A DNA stretch of 64,000 bases from Methyloversatilis sp. RAC08 (GCF_001713355.1 NZ_CP016448.1:434001-498000); one strand, 5' to 3'; shown: positions 44,508 to 53,219, counted from the first letter of the stretch. Notes: a model not told the origin generated them from the letters alone. Numbers and translations: made by a program.

Positions 44508-45071
44508 ATGTCTTCCTTGATGCCCGATTCCACCGCCGCCGACCAGGCGGCCGACCTCTGTCCGCTGGGGCTGGTGCTGACCTCGCAGCGCCGCATCGAG
44601 TGGTGCAACGACCGCTTCGCTGCCAGTTTCGGCTATCCGCGCTCGGCGCTGATCGGCCAGAGCATGGCCGTGCTGTATCCGACGACCACCGAGTTCGAAC
44701 GCGTCGGCGAGCGCGGCTGGCAGGCGCTGTTCGAATCGGGAACGTACGAGGACGAGCGGCTGATGCGGCTGCGCGACGGCGGGCTGCGCTGGTTCCGCGT
44801 GCTCGGCAATGCGCTCGACCGCAGCGACCCGTACCGGCGCGCCAGCTGGCTGTTCGAACCGCTGCGCGTCAGCGGCACCGTGGATACGCTGAGCCTGCGC
44901 CAGCGCGAAGTGCTGTCGGCGATGACACGCGGTCTGACATCGAAGGAATGCGCGCGCGAACTGGGCATCAGTCCGCGCACCGTGGAAAAGATCCGCGCCC
45001 AGCTGATGCAGCGCTACGACGTGCATAACGCCGCCGCGCTGATGAGCCGCATCAGCGGCATGCCGGGCTGA
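44508..45071 (+). CDS. PAS-LuxR transcriptional regulator
   Basis: 187 residues. An N-terminal PAS fold (LVLTSQRRIEWCNDRFAASFGYPRSALIGQ) could sense a small ligand. The C-terminal LuxR/FixJ helix-turn-helix (LSLRQREVLSAMTRGLTSKE, then CARELGISPRTVEKIRAQLM) binds DNA. ATG 44508 is chosen; ATG 44520 is possible. It is divergent from the thiolase/acyl-CoA synthetase pair and probably regulates it. The much longer plus-strand open frame reaching back to 42990 is only a GC-rich shadow. Confidence 0.85.
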   Translation: MSSLMPDSTAADQAADLCPLGLVLTSQRRIEWCNDRFAASFGYPRSALIGQSMAVLYPTTTEFERVGERGWQALFESGTYEDERLMRLRDGGLRWFRVLGNALDRSDPYRRASWLFEPLRVSGTVDTLSLRQREVLSAMTRGLTSKECARELGISPRTVEKIRAQLMQRYDVHNAAALMSRISGMPG

Positions 45072-45096
45072 CGCGTACGCGTCAGCCGGCGGTTGT

Positions 45097-46986
45097 TCAG
45101 CCGAGCGACTGGCGGATCTGGTCGAGCGTGGTCGGGTCGTCCAGCGTGGTCAGGTCACCCGGATCGCGCCCCTCGGCGATGGCCTGGATCGAGCGGCGCA
45201 GCATCTTGCCCGAGCGCGTCTTCGGCAGGCCATTGACGAACAGCACCCGGCCCGGGCGCGCGATGGCGCCGAGCAGGTTGTCGACCGTCTGCATCACTTC
45301 CTTTTCCATCGAGGCGCGACCTTCCGGCGTCGCGACCCGGCTGGCGTCCTTGACCACGGCGAACGCCATCGGCAACTGGCCTTTCAGGTTGTCCGCCACG
45401 CCGACCACGGCCACTTCGGCCACGCCGGCATGCGCCTGGATGGCTTCCTCGATTTCGCGCGTACCCAGACGGTGGCCGGCGACGTTGATCACGTCGTCGG
45501 TGCGGCCGAGGATCTTGTGATAGCCGGCGTCGTCGCGGATGCCCCAGTCGAACGACGAATACACCAGCGGCGACTTGAACAGCGAGAAGTAGGTGCGCAC
45601 GAAGCGCTCGTCATCGCCCCAGATCGTCGACAGGCAGCCCGGCGGCAGCGGCGGCACGATGCCGACGATGCCCTTCTCGTTCGGCCCGCACTCGGTACCG
45701 TCCTCGCGGAAGATGCGCAGGTCGTAGCCATACACAGGATGGCCGGGCGAACCGAGCTGGATCGGCGTCTGCTCGACACCCGGCAGTTCGCACAGGATGG
45801 GCCAGCCGGTTTCGGTCTGCCAGTAGTTGTCGATGACCGGCTTGTCGAGCGCGCTCATCAGCCACTCGTGGGTCGGCTCGTCCAGCGGCTCGCCGGCCAG
45901 GAAGATGTGGCGCAGCGATGAAATGTCGTGCTTCTTCAGGTAGGCCGGATCCTGCTTCTTCAGCACGCGGGCGGCGGTCGGTGCCGAGAACATCACCGAC
46001 ACCTTGTACTTTTCGACCAGGCTCCACCAGATGCCCGGGTCGGGACGCAGCGGCGTGCCTTCGTACATCAGCGTCGCCATGCCGGCGATCAGCGGGCCGT
46101 AGATGATGTAGGAATGACCGACCACCCAGCCGATGTCCGATGTCGTGAACATCGTTTCGCCGGGGTGGCCGCAGTAGATGTGCTGCATCGACGCCGCCAG
46201 CGCGACCGCGTAGCCGCCGGTATCGCGCTGCACGCCCTTGGGCTTGCCGGTGGTGCCGGAGGTGTACAGGATGTATGACGGCTCGCTCGATTCGAGCCAC
46301 ACGCACGGCACGCTCGCATTCATGTGGTGGGTGCGCAGCGTCGCGTAATCGACGTCGCGTCCGACCACCACGGGACATTCCTTGTCCAGCCCGCGGTTCA
46401 CCATCAGCACGCGCGCCGGCGGGAATTCGGCCAGCGAACAGGCTTCGTCGAGCAGGTGCTTGTAGGGCACGACCTTGCCGCCGCGCATGCCGGCTTCGGC
46501 CGACACGATGACTTTCGGCTTGGCGTCATCGATGCGGGTGGCCAGCGAACCGGATGCGAAGCCGCCGAACACCACCGAGTGGATGGCGCCGATGCGTGCG
46601 CAGGCGAGCATGGCGAAGGCCGCTTCGGCAATCATCGGCATGTAGATCAGCACGCGGTCGCCGCGCTCGACGCCGAGCGACAGCAGCATCGCCGCCATGC
46701 GCTCGACTTCGCGCTTCAGTTCGGCGAACGAATAGGTCTTTTCGATGCCGGTTTCGGTCGATACGAAAATCAGTGCCGCCGCATCCGGTCGCGTCGCGGC
46801 ATGCCGGTCGACCGCGTTGTGACAGAGATTGGTGGTGCCACCGACGAACCACTTGGCGAAGGGTGGCCGGGAAAAGTCGCAGGTTTGCTGCGGGGCCTCC
46901 TGCCAGTCGATCAGGCGGGCCTGTTCGGCCCAGAACGTATCGCGTTGGGAAATCGAACGCGCGTGAAAATCGGTGCTTGCTGACAT
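45097..46986 (-). CDS. prpE: Propionyl-CoA synthetase
   Basis: 629 residues, the PrpE length. An ACAS N-terminal domain (FWAEQARLIDW), the P-loop ILYTSGTTGKPKGVQRDTGG, DIGWVVGHSYIIYGPL, NYWQTETGWPI, the SFDWGIRDDAGYHKILGRTDD hinge and the C-terminal RSGKMLRRSIQ with the regulatory/catalytic lysine are all present. It converts propionate, ATP and CoA to propionyl-CoA. ATG 46986 has a perfect AGAGGAGG ribosome-binding site; the 40 codons upstream are not coding. No methylcitrate genes adjoin it. Acetyl-CoA synthetase is the closest alternative, but the VGGTTNLCHNAVDRH block favours PrpE. Confidence 0.88.
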   Translation of the reverse strand: MSASTDFHARSISQRDTFWAEQARLIDWQEAPQQTCDFSRPPFAKWFVGGTTNLCHNAVDRHAATRPDAAALIFVSTETGIEKTYSFAELKREVERMAAMLLSLGVERGDRVLIYMPMIAEAAFAMLACARIGAIHSVVFGGFASGSLATRIDDAKPKVIVSAEAGMRGGKVVPYKHLLDEACSLAEFPPARVLMVNRGLDKECPVVVGRDVDYATLRTHHMNASVPCVWLESSEPSYILYTSGTTGKPKGVQRDTGGYAVALAASMQHIYCGHPGETMFTTSDIGWVVGHSYIIYGPLIAGMATLMYEGTPLRPDPGIWWSLVEKYKVSVMFSAPTAARVLKKQDPAYLKKHDISSLRHIFLAGEPLDEPTHEWLMSALDKPVIDNYWQTETGWPILCELPGVEQTPIQLGSPGHPVYGYDLRIFREDGTECGPNEKGIVGIVPPLPPGCLSTIWGDDERFVRTYFSLFKSPLVYSSFDWGIRDDAGYHKILGRTDDVINVAGHRLGTREIEEAIQAHAGVAEVAVVGVADNLKGQLPMAFAVVKDASRVATPEGRASMEKEVMQTVDNLLGAIARPGRVLFVNGLPKTRSGKMLRRSIQAIAEGRDPGDLTTLDDPTTLDQIRQSLG

Positions 46987-47020
46987 GCTTCCTCCTCTGA
47001 CCTGCGCCGTCTTGCGGATA

Positions 47021-48199
47021 TTATTTTTTATCAACGATCGAAGTATCAGCTTCGCTTGCGTACCCGCGCAAGCAGCCGAGCGGAATGTCGCAATCGTATT
47101 TGACACTAATCAATTCGAGCAGCGGCAACAGCCGGTAGATCAGCGCAGGCAGCTGGGCATCGATCTCGTCGGACGCCCCGGACTTGATCAGCAGCAGCGC
47201 GCGCTCGATGCTCACGATGCCGGCTGTCCACGCGAATTTCTGCGGCTCGCCGCCGCTGCTGCGCACGGCGTTGCCGCCCTCGCGCTGCGCCATGTCGGCA
47301 CGCGCCACCGCCAGCCCGAGCATCTGCGACACCGAGTCGGCGTTGTCGGACAGGCTGTTCGCCACGCCGATGTTAAGGCTGATGCGCAGCGTCTGGCCGC
47401 GGTACTGCATGGCGGTCGCGGCAATCACGGTACGCATGCGATTGGCGAACTGTTCGGCACTGGCCAGACTGATGTCCGGCGTGATGATGGCGAACTGGCC
47501 TTCGCCGATCTGCGAAAAGGTGTCTTCCCGCCGTACCTTGGTCGCCAGCACCTTGGCCAGCTTGCGCATGATGAGGTCGGTTACATGGCGGCCGAAGCTG
47601 CGCACGATGTCGCCGAAATTGTCGATGCCGACGATCAGCACGCTGACCTCGCCGCGCTGGCGAACCGCTGCGGACAGCAGCTGGGCGCCGTGGATTTCCA
47701 TGTACTGCGGGCTCGCCATGCCGGAATCGGGGTCTATCGGCGACGCGGCGGCCAGTGCTTCGCGGCTGTCGGCGAGCTGGCGTCGCGTGCTGTTGAGGCG
47801 ACTTGCCGATTCGATGCGCGCAATAAGCTCGACCGTGCCGATGCCCTTGGTGATGAAGTCGGTCGCACCCAGCTCGCGCGCCCGCTCGCGGGCGGCGTCG
47901 TCTTCGTCGCCGGAAATCATGATCACCGGAATGTCGGCGATGCGCTGGACGCGCGACGAGCGCACGCGTTCGAGCAGGCCGTAGCCATCGAGCTTGGGCA
48001 TCGTCAGGTCGGACAGCACGACCTGGATCGAATCGTCCACCAGCAGCGTCTGCCAGCCGGCTTCGCCATCGGCTTCTTCGCGGAAATCGAAGCGGTCGCG
48101 GATGCGCTTGATGATGGACGCACGCACCATGCGTGAGTCATCGATGACCAGCACCTTCACCGGCGGCATCACGTCAGCATTCGTATTGCGGTCACTCAT
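47021..48199 (-). CDS. Response regulator with degenerate GGDEF domain
   Basis: 393 residues. The receiver domain has Asp20/21, phospho-acceptor Asp64 in VLSDLTMPKLDG and Lys in FITKGIG. The GGDEF domain follows (~165-325), but the signature is IGEGQFAI, lacking GG(D/E)EF, so diguanylate cyclase activity is unlikely. The C-terminal ~65 residues are helical with no known domain. ATG 48199 is chosen (MSDRNTNADV). It is divergent from the NlpC/P60 gene. Confidence 0.85.
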   Translation of the reverse strand: MSDRNTNADVMPPVKVLVIDDSRMVRASIIKRIRDRFDFREEADGEAGWQTLLVDDSIQVVLSDLTMPKLDGYGLLERVRSSRVQRIADIPVIMISGDEDDAARERARELGATDFITKGIGTVELIARIESASRLNSTRRQLADSREALAAASPIDPDSGMASPQYMEIHGAQLLSAAVRQRGEVSVLIVGIDNFGDIVRSFGRHVTDLIMRKLAKVLATKVRREDTFSQIGEGQFAIITPDISLASAEQFANRMRTVIAATAMQYRGQTLRISLNIGVANSLSDNADSVSQMLGLAVARADMAQREGGNAVRSSGGEPQKFAWTAGIVSIERALLLIKSGASDEIDAQLPALIYRLLPLLELISVKYDCDIPLGCLRGYASEADTSIVDKK

Positions 48200-48288
48200 G
48201 GGCCCAGAAACCGGCTTGCAAGGGGGTCGAACGCGTGATTGTAGGGGAAGCCGGCGCCGCGGCGGCGAGGTTTTGCGTCGTACCGGAA

Positions 48289-48335
48289 TCTGCCGGCATC
48301 CGGTCGCGGACACTGCGCGACCGGATGCCGGCAGA
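48289..48335. promoter_or_regulatory. Perfect 20-bp inverted repeat between divergent genes
   Basis: Arms 48289-48308 and 48316-48335 are perfectly complementary (TCTGCCGGCATCCGGTCGCG and its reverse complement) around GACACTG. It lies 47 bp before the NlpC/P60 ATG and 90 bp before the receiver-GGDEF ATG. It is not followed by a T-run, so it is not a normal terminator, and it does not belong to the GTGGGAG REP family. Confidence 0.75.
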
Positions 48336-48381
48336 CCCGAAAACTTGGCAGGGTGAGCATGCATGCGTATATTCGCGACCC

Positions 48382-48951
48382 ATGCGTCGAATACCCCTGA
48401 ACCGGATATGCCTTTGTGCCGCACTGGCTCTGGCTGCCGCACTTCCCCTCGCCGCACGTGCCGAACCGGTAGAACAGGCGCCGACAGGCTTTTCGCTGGA
48501 TGACCTGTCCGGCGATCGGGTGGCGGAACATGCCGCCGCTGCCGCAGGTGCGGTCACCGATCTGCTCGACAGCGGTTTCGCGCTGCTCGGCATCCGCTAC
48601 CGCTTCGGCGGCAACAACCCGCAAACCGGTTTCGATTGCAGCGGCTTCGTGCGTCATGTGTTTTCCGACGCACTGGGCGTGCTGCTGCCGCGAACGGCCG
48701 TTGAAATGGCGCGCGTCGGTGCCCGCGTCGGGCGCGAAGACCTGCAGCCGGGCGATCTGGTGTTCTTCAACACGCTGAGCCGCACCTTTTCCCACGTCGG
48801 CATCTACATGGGTGACGACAAGTTCCTGCATGCCAATTCGCGCGGCGGCGGCGTGCGCATCGACGACATGACCGGCCGCTACTGGGCGCGCCGATTCAAT
48901 GGCGCCCGGCGCATCGACGTCGACAGTCAGGGCGCGACCGCACTCCGCTGA
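48382..48951 (+). CDS. NlpC/P60 peptidoglycan endopeptidase (exported)
   Basis: 189 residues. A signal peptide (ICLCAALALAAALPLAARA) precedes an NlpC/P60 domain with the catalytic Cys in GFDCSGFVRHVF, His in TFSHVGIYMG and the third polar residue region FLHANSRGGG. It probably cleaves gamma-D-Glu-diaminopimelate bonds in cell-wall peptides (Spr/YafL type). ATG 48382 is chosen. It ends 25 bp inside the convergent DUF2325 gene. Confidence 0.9.
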   Translation: MRRIPLNRICLCAALALAAALPLAARAEPVEQAPTGFSLDDLSGDRVAEHAAAAAGAVTDLLDSGFALLGIRYRFGGNNPQTGFDCSGFVRHVFSDALGVLLPRTAVEMARVGARVGREDLQPGDLVFFNTLSRTFSHVGIYMGDDKFLHANSRGGGVRIDDMTGRYWARRFNGARRIDVDSQGATALR

Positions 48952-49262
48952 GCCTTCGGGCACTGCGCGCAGCGCACGGCCCCGCACCCTTCCAGCGCCT
49001 GCTTCAGCGCGCACACCGACCGCCGGCATGCCACGACAGGCACCCCCTGCTCGCGCGCCGCTTCGCGGAAGGCCTTCATCACGTTGTGACCGAGAAAGTC
49101 GGTGAACAGAATGACCAGTTCGGTGCCGCCCGGCAGGCGCGGCGCCGAGCGCTGGTGTTTCGGCTCTCGCCCGGTGATGTGATGACCGATCTTCAATCCG
49201 AATTCAGCCAGTACGTCCGGAATGTTTCCGAGCCGGTCGGCGCCCACGAGTACGGCATCCAT
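48927..49262 (-). CDS. DUF2325 domain protein
   Basis: 111 residues opening MDAVLVGADRLGNIPDVLAEFG, then VILFTDFLGHNVMKAFREAAREQG and CRRSVCALKQALEGC, all DUF2325 features. The C-terminus is Cys-rich (CGAVRCAQC). ATG 49262 is chosen over an upstream in-frame codon because the family starts at this Met. The function of DUF2325 is not established. Its divergent neighbour encodes a ferric-iron-binding protein and a Fur-type box lies 14 bp upstream, so iron control is likely. Confidence 0.82.
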   Translation of the reverse strand: MDAVLVGADRLGNIPDVLAEFGLKIGHHITGREPKHQRSAPRLPGGTELVILFTDFLGHNVMKAFREAAREQGVPVVACRRSVCALKQALEGCGAVRCAQCPKAQRSAVAP

Positions 49263-49275
49263 GCGCACATCCTTT

Positions 49276-49292
49276 ATGAGAACAATTCTCAT
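49276..49292. promoter_or_regulatory. Fur-box-like palindrome
   Basis: ATGAGAA-CAA-TTCTCAT is a perfect 7-bp-arm inverted repeat; in the 7-1-7 Fur reading TGAGAAC-A-ATTCTCA has six of seven matching positions. It lies between the DUF2325 gene and the ferric-binding-protein gene, fitting iron repression of one or both. Confidence 0.7.
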
Positions 49293-49301
49293 TCAAGATA
49301 G

Positions 49302-49330
49302 TGCAATTGCGAACACTTTGCAATTGCGAA
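49302..49330. promoter_or_regulatory. Direct repeat TGCAATTGCGAA x2
   Basis: Two perfect 12-bp copies (49302-49313 and 49319-49330) at a 17-bp period, each containing the palindrome GCAATTGC. They lie next to the Fur-like box in the leader of the ferric-binding-protein gene. They may be binding sites for a second regulator. Confidence 0.45.
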
Positions 49331-49420
49331 TCACTTCTGTTAAGTTTTCGCCGCCATCGGACGGGACGGATTCCCCGACGCCCTCCGTGTGTGCATGACC
49401 CGTATTCACTGGAGCTTTAG

Positions 49421-50449
49421 ATGACTTCCCGTCTGATCCGGCTGGCCGCTGCACTGGGCATCAGCCTGCTGATTGCACCCGCCGGCGCGCAGGAAAAGGT
49501 GCTCAACCTTTACTCCGCCCGCCACTACCAGACCGACGAGGCGCTGTACGCGAACTTCACGCGCCAGACCGGCATCAAGATCAACCGCATCGAAGGCAAG
49601 GAAGAAGAATTGCTGGAGCGCATCCGCAACGAGGGTGCCAACAGCCCGGCCGATGTGTTCATCACGGTCGATGCATCGCGTCTCGCCCAGGCCGACGGCT
49701 TCGGCCTGTTCGCACCGGTGAAGTCGGCCGTGCTCGAAAGCCGCATTCCGGCGCATCTGCGCGACCCGGAGTCGAACTGGTTCGCCTTTTCGACGCGGGC
49801 GCGCGTCATCGTCTACAACAAGATGAAGTTGAAGGCGGCCGACGTGGCCAATTACGAAGATCTGGCCAAGCCGGCACTCAAGGGCAAGGTGTGTTCGCGG
49901 TCGGGTGCGCACCCGTACAACATTTCGCTCGGCGCCGCGCTTATCCAGCACATCGGCGAGGCGAAGACCGAAGAATGGGCGCGCGGCGTCGTGGCCAATT
50001 TCGCCCGCTCGCCCAAGGGCGGCGACACCGACCAGATCAAGGCGGTGGCGGCCGGCGAATGCGATGTGGCGGTGTCCAACACCTATTACCTCGTGCGGCT
50101 GCTGCGCTCGACCAAGCGCGAAGACCAGGCGCTGATGGAAAAGGTCGGCGTGGTGTGGCCGAACCAGTCGTCGTTCGGCACGCACATCAACGTGTCCGGC
50201 GGCGGCATGCTCAAGACCGCACCGAACAAGGACGCCGCGGTGAAATTCCTCGAATATCTGGCCTCGGACGAAGCGCAGGCCTACTTCGCCGACGGCAACA
50301 ACGAATGGCCGGTGGTGCCGTCGGTGCAGGTGTCGAACGCCGAACTGAAGTCGCTCGGCAGCTTCAAGGCCGACACGCTGAACGTCGGCGAACTGGCGAA
50401 GACGACCGCCCAGGCACAGAAGGTGTTCGACCGCGCCGGCTATCGCTGA
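49421..50449 (+). CDS. Ferric iron ABC-transporter substrate-binding protein (FbpA/FutA-like)
   Basis: 342 residues. A signal peptide (LAAALGISLLIAPAGAQ) is followed by VLNLYSARHYQTDEALYANF, the classic N-terminus of periplasmic Fe(III)-binding proteins. VSNTYYLVRLL holds the paired iron-ligand tyrosines, and PNQSSFGTHINVSGGGML is conserved. It captures ferric iron for an FbpBC-type permease, but neither permease nor ATPase gene is adjacent. A terminator follows at once, so it is transcribed alone, probably under Fur control. Confidence 0.9.
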   Translation: MTSRLIRLAAALGISLLIAPAGAQEKVLNLYSARHYQTDEALYANFTRQTGIKINRIEGKEEELLERIRNEGANSPADVFITVDASRLAQADGFGLFAPVKSAVLESRIPAHLRDPESNWFAFSTRARVIVYNKMKLKAADVANYEDLAKPALKGKVCSRSGAHPYNISLGAALIQHIGEAKTEEWARGVVANFARSPKGGDTDQIKAVAAGECDVAVSNTYYLVRLLRSTKREDQALMEKVGVVWPNQSSFGTHINVSGGGMLKTAPNKDAAVKFLEYLASDEAQAYFADGNNEWPVVPSVQVSNAELKSLGSFKADTLNVGELAKTTAQAQKVFDRAGYR

Positions 50450-50472
50450 GCGGCGCGCGTTCGACTAGAGAG

Positions 50473-50496
50473 GCCCCGCCCGTGGCGGGGCTTTTT
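50473..50496 (+). terminator. Rho-independent terminator of the ferric-binding-protein gene
   Basis: An 8-bp GC stem GCCCCGCC / GGCGGGGC with a CGT loop, followed by TTTTT (50492-50496), 24 bp after the stop codon. Confidence 0.92.
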
Positions 50497-50552
50497 CGTA
50501 TGCGCGGCGCGCACATCGATAGAATCGGGGCGCTCACCCTCCCCTGCCTCCC

Positions 50553-50891
50553 ATGCTCGCCTCGCTCACGCTCCTGCTCGTGTTCCAGCTGATCGGCGAA
50601 ACCGTCGTGCAGTGGCTGCGCCTGCCGGTGCCCGGACCGGTGCTCGGCATGCTGCTGCTGTTTGCCGCGCTGGTGATTCGCGGCGGCGTGCCGACCGAAC
50701 TGCGCGACACGGCCAACGGCCTGCTGCAGCACCTGTCGCTGCTGTTCGTGCCTGCCGGCGCCGGGGTCATGACGCATCTGGGTCTGCTGGCCACCGCCTG
50801 GCTGCCGATCACCGTCGCCATCCTGCTCAGTACGGCCGTCACGCTGCTGGTCACCGCCTTCGTCATGCGCGCCACCGCCCGCCAGCGATGA
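50553..50891 (+). CDS. CidA/LrgA family membrane protein
   Basis: 112 residues with four hydrophobic segments and the LrgA signature LRLPVPGPVLGMLLLF, then HLSLLFVPAGAGVM. These holin-like proteins work with LrgB-type partners in export of overflow metabolites or control of murein hydrolase activity. It overlaps the LrgB gene by 4 bp (ATGA). Confidence 0.9.
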   Translation: MLASLTLLLVFQLIGETVVQWLRLPVPGPVLGMLLLFAALVIRGGVPTELRDTANGLLQHLSLLFVPAGAGVMTHLGLLATAWLPITVAILLSTAVTLLVTAFVMRATARQR

Positions 50892-51607
50892 ACCCCGAGC
50901 TGCGCGAACTGTGGGTCTATCTATCGACCTCGCCGCTGCTCGGGCTGACGCTCACCCTGCTCGCCTACCAGCTGGCGTACGCGATCTACGTGAAGCTGGG
51001 CTCGCATCCGCTGGCCAATCCGGTCGCGATTGCAGTGGCGCTCATCGTGGCCATCCTGAGCTTCACCGGCACGCCCTATGCGGTCTATTTCGAGGGCGCG
51101 CAGTTCGTGCATTTCCTGCTCGGTCCGGCCACCGTGGCGCTGGCGGTGCCGCTTTACGCGCAGTGGCCACGGCTGAAGAAGCTGTTCGGCGCATCGATGC
51201 TGGCGCTGGTCACCGGATCGGTGGTGTCGGTCGTGTCGGTGTGGCTGATCGCCGAAGCACTCGGGGCCAGCGATCAGGTGCTGCGTTCGCTGGCGCCGAA
51301 GTCGGTCACCTCGCCGATCGGCATGGGCATTGCGGAAAAGATCGGCGGGCTGCCATCGCTGACGGCGGTGCTGATCATGCTGACCGGCATCGTCGGCGCG
51401 GTCATCGGCCCGGCGCTGCTGAGGGCGACCGGCACGCAGGACGACGCGATCCGCGGCTTTGCGATCGGCATGAGCGCGCACGGCATCGGCACGGCGCGCG
51501 CCTTCCAGATCAGCGAAACCGCAGGCGCTTTCTCGGCGCTCGCAATGGGATTGAACGGTGTCGTCACATCGATTGTGGTGCCCGTGCTCGTGCATGCGCT
51601 AGCCTGA
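50888..51607 (+). CDS. LrgB/CidB family membrane protein
   Basis: 239 residues with about seven hydrophobic segments and the family blocks FLLGPATVALAVPLY, KSVTSPIGMGIAEKIGG and GMSAHGIGTARAFQISE. It is the partner of the upstream CidA/LrgA protein. ATG 50888 is used; the frame runs back antisense-free into the upstream gene but begins with the family N-terminus here. Confidence 0.92.
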   Translation: MNPELRELWVYLSTSPLLGLTLTLLAYQLAYAIYVKLGSHPLANPVAIAVALIVAILSFTGTPYAVYFEGAQFVHFLLGPATVALAVPLYAQWPRLKKLFGASMLALVTGSVVSVVSVWLIAEALGASDQVLRSLAPKSVTSPIGMGIAEKIGGLPSLTAVLIMLTGIVGAVIGPALLRATGTQDDAIRGFAIGMSAHGIGTARAFQISETAGAFSALAMGLNGVVTSIVVPVLVHALA

Positions 51608-51715
51608 CGCAGGTCTGCCTGACCGCCCTCGACTTGCGCCATACTTATGGCCCCGCGGACGGGCGACATCCGTCCGCTCCCGGCGTTGATCCGGCCACCT
51701 TCAGCAAAGCAGCAG

Positions 51716-52405
51716 ATGACCTCGCAATCCAGTGAAAAGAAATACCGCGCCATCGGCCAGTTGCCGCAGGGCGACGCGGCCGGCCAGAACGCGGTCGATG
51801 CGCCCGCTGGCGCCGGGCCAGCCGCCATGTCCGGCGCCATTTGCCGCCTGCCGACGCGCTTTGCCGACTTCGCGCTGCATGGCTACGCCGACCCGGCCAC
51901 CGGGCTGGAACATGTCGCGCTGACGCTGGGCGACTTTTCCGACGGCGCACCGGTGCTGCTGCGACTGCACTCCGAGTGCCTGACCGGCGACACGCTGTTC
52001 AGCCTGCGCTGCGACTGCGGCCCGCAGCTCGAAGCGTCGCTGCGCGCCATCGCCGCCGAAGGGCGCGGCGCGCTCGTGTATCTGCGCCAGGAAGGCCGCG
52101 GCATCGGCCTGATCAACAAGATTCGCGCCTACGCACTGCAGGACACCGGCGCCGACACCGTGGACGCCAACCGCATGCTGGGTTTCGCCGACGACGCGCG
52201 CGACTATCGTTTCGCGGCGCACATCGTGCAGAGTCTGGGCATCCGCCAGGCCCGCCTGCTGACCAACAACCCGCTGAAGGTGCGCGCGCTCGAAGCGCAG
52301 CAGGTCGAAGTGGTCGAGCGCATTCCGCTGCACGCGGGCGCCAATCCGCTGAATCACCGCTATCTGTCGACCAAGGCCCATCGCATGGGTCACCTGCAGG
52401 ATTGA
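51716..52405 (+). CDS. ribA: GTP cyclohydrolase II
   Basis: 229 residues. It opens the imidazole ring of GTP to start riboflavin synthesis. The zinc-binding cluster and substrate loop are [20 protein letters not shown] (three Cys), followed by [15 protein letters not shown] and TNNPLKV. ATG 51716 is chosen; a further 23 upstream codons are unlikely. The N-terminus has a ~45-residue Gln/Ala/Gly-rich segment before the catalytic domain, longer than E. coli RibA. Confidence 0.93.
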   Translation: MTSQSSEKKYRAIGQLPQGDAAGQNAVDAPAGAGPAAMSGAICRLPTRFADFALHGYADPATGLEHVALTLGDFSDGAPVLLRLHSECLTGDTLFSLRCDCGPQLEASLRAIAAEGRGALVYLRQEGRGIGLINKIRAYALQDTGADTVDANRMLGFADDARDYRFAAHIVQSLGIRQARLLTNNPLKVRALEAQQVEVVERIPLHAGANPLNHRYLSTKAHRMGHLQD

Positions 52406-52424
52406 AGGATACCGACCCGCCCTC

Positions 52425-53048
52425 ATGAGCCATGACGATGCACAGGATTTCTGGTCCGCCAAGTACAGTGCGGCCGGTGAGGCTTATCTGTTCGGCACCG
52501 CGCCGAACCGCTTCCTGCAATCGCAGTCCGCATTGCTGGTACCCGGACAGCGCGCACTGAGCATCGCCGACGGCGAAGGCCGCAACGCGGTCTGGCTGGC
52601 GGAACGCGGACTGGACGTGACCGCGACCGAACTTTCGCCGGTCGCGCTCGACAAGGCGGCGACGCTCGCCGCGGCGCGCGGCGTCAGTGTCGACTTCGCG
52701 CTGGCCGACGCGTTGAGCTGGACCTACCCGGACGAGGCCTTCGATCTGGTGGTCGGCATCTTCATCCAGTTCGCTGCGCCGGACGAGCGCCGTGCGCTGT
52801 TCGACAGCATGAAGCGCACGCTCAGGCCGGGCGGGCACATCGTGCTGCAGGGCTACACGCCGAAGCAGCTCGACTACGGCACGGGCGGCCCGTCTGCGGT
52901 CGAGAACCTGTATACCGCCGCGCTGCTGCGCGAGGCCTTCGGCGATTTCGAACTGGAGTGCCTGCAGGAATATGAATCGGTGCTGGACGAAGGCCTCGCG
53001 CATCGCGGGCATTCGGCACTGATCGGGATGGTGGCGAAGAAAGTGTGA
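52425..53048 (+). CDS. Class I SAM-dependent methyltransferase
   Basis: 207 residues. The N-terminus WSAKYSAAGEAYLFGTAPNRFL resembles the TehB/thiopurine-type family. The SAM-binding motif is ALSIADGEGRNAVWLA, followed by VTATELSPVALDKA and FDLVVGIFIQF. The substrate is unknown. It starts 20 bp after ribA and may share its transcript. A GC-rich inverted repeat, GGCCGG-CCTGA-CCGGCC, follows at about 53057-53073 without a clear T-run. Confidence 0.82.
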   Translation: MSHDDAQDFWSAKYSAAGEAYLFGTAPNRFLQSQSALLVPGQRALSIADGEGRNAVWLAERGLDVTATELSPVALDKAATLAAARGVSVDFALADALSWTYPDEAFDLVVGIFIQFAAPDERRALFDSMKRTLRPGGHIVLQGYTPKQLDYGTGGPSAVENLYTAALLREAFGDFELECLQEYESVLDEGLAHRGHSALIGMVAKKV

Positions 53049-53075
53049 CCGTTCGGCCGGCCTGACCGGCCGGCT

Positions 53076-53159
53076 GGTGCCCAGGAAGGGACTCGAACCC
53101 CCACGCCTTGCGGCGCCAGAACCTAAATCTGGTGCGTCTACCAATTTCGCCACCTGGGC
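53076..53159 (-). tRNA. tRNA-Leu (anticodon TAG), CCA encoded
   Basis: An 84-nt class II tRNA on the minus strand: acceptor GCCCAGG / CCTGGGC, D-loop GCGAAATTGGTAGACGC, anticodon stem CCAGA / TCTGG around TTTAGGT, a variable arm CGCCGCAAGGCG, T-arm GGTTCGAGTCC and terminal ACCA. Confidence 0.95.
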
Positions 53160-53219
53160 AGGCGGCACGGATTCTATCAGGCAGGGGCGGCGGCACGTGC
53201 CCGGTATACTCCGGCTCCC

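Noticed and set aside
42990-45071. 693-codon open frame on the plus strand
   Set aside because: Only its last 188 codons are a real PAS-LuxR gene; the rest is antisense to the acyl-CoA synthetase and thiolase genes and has shadow-type composition.
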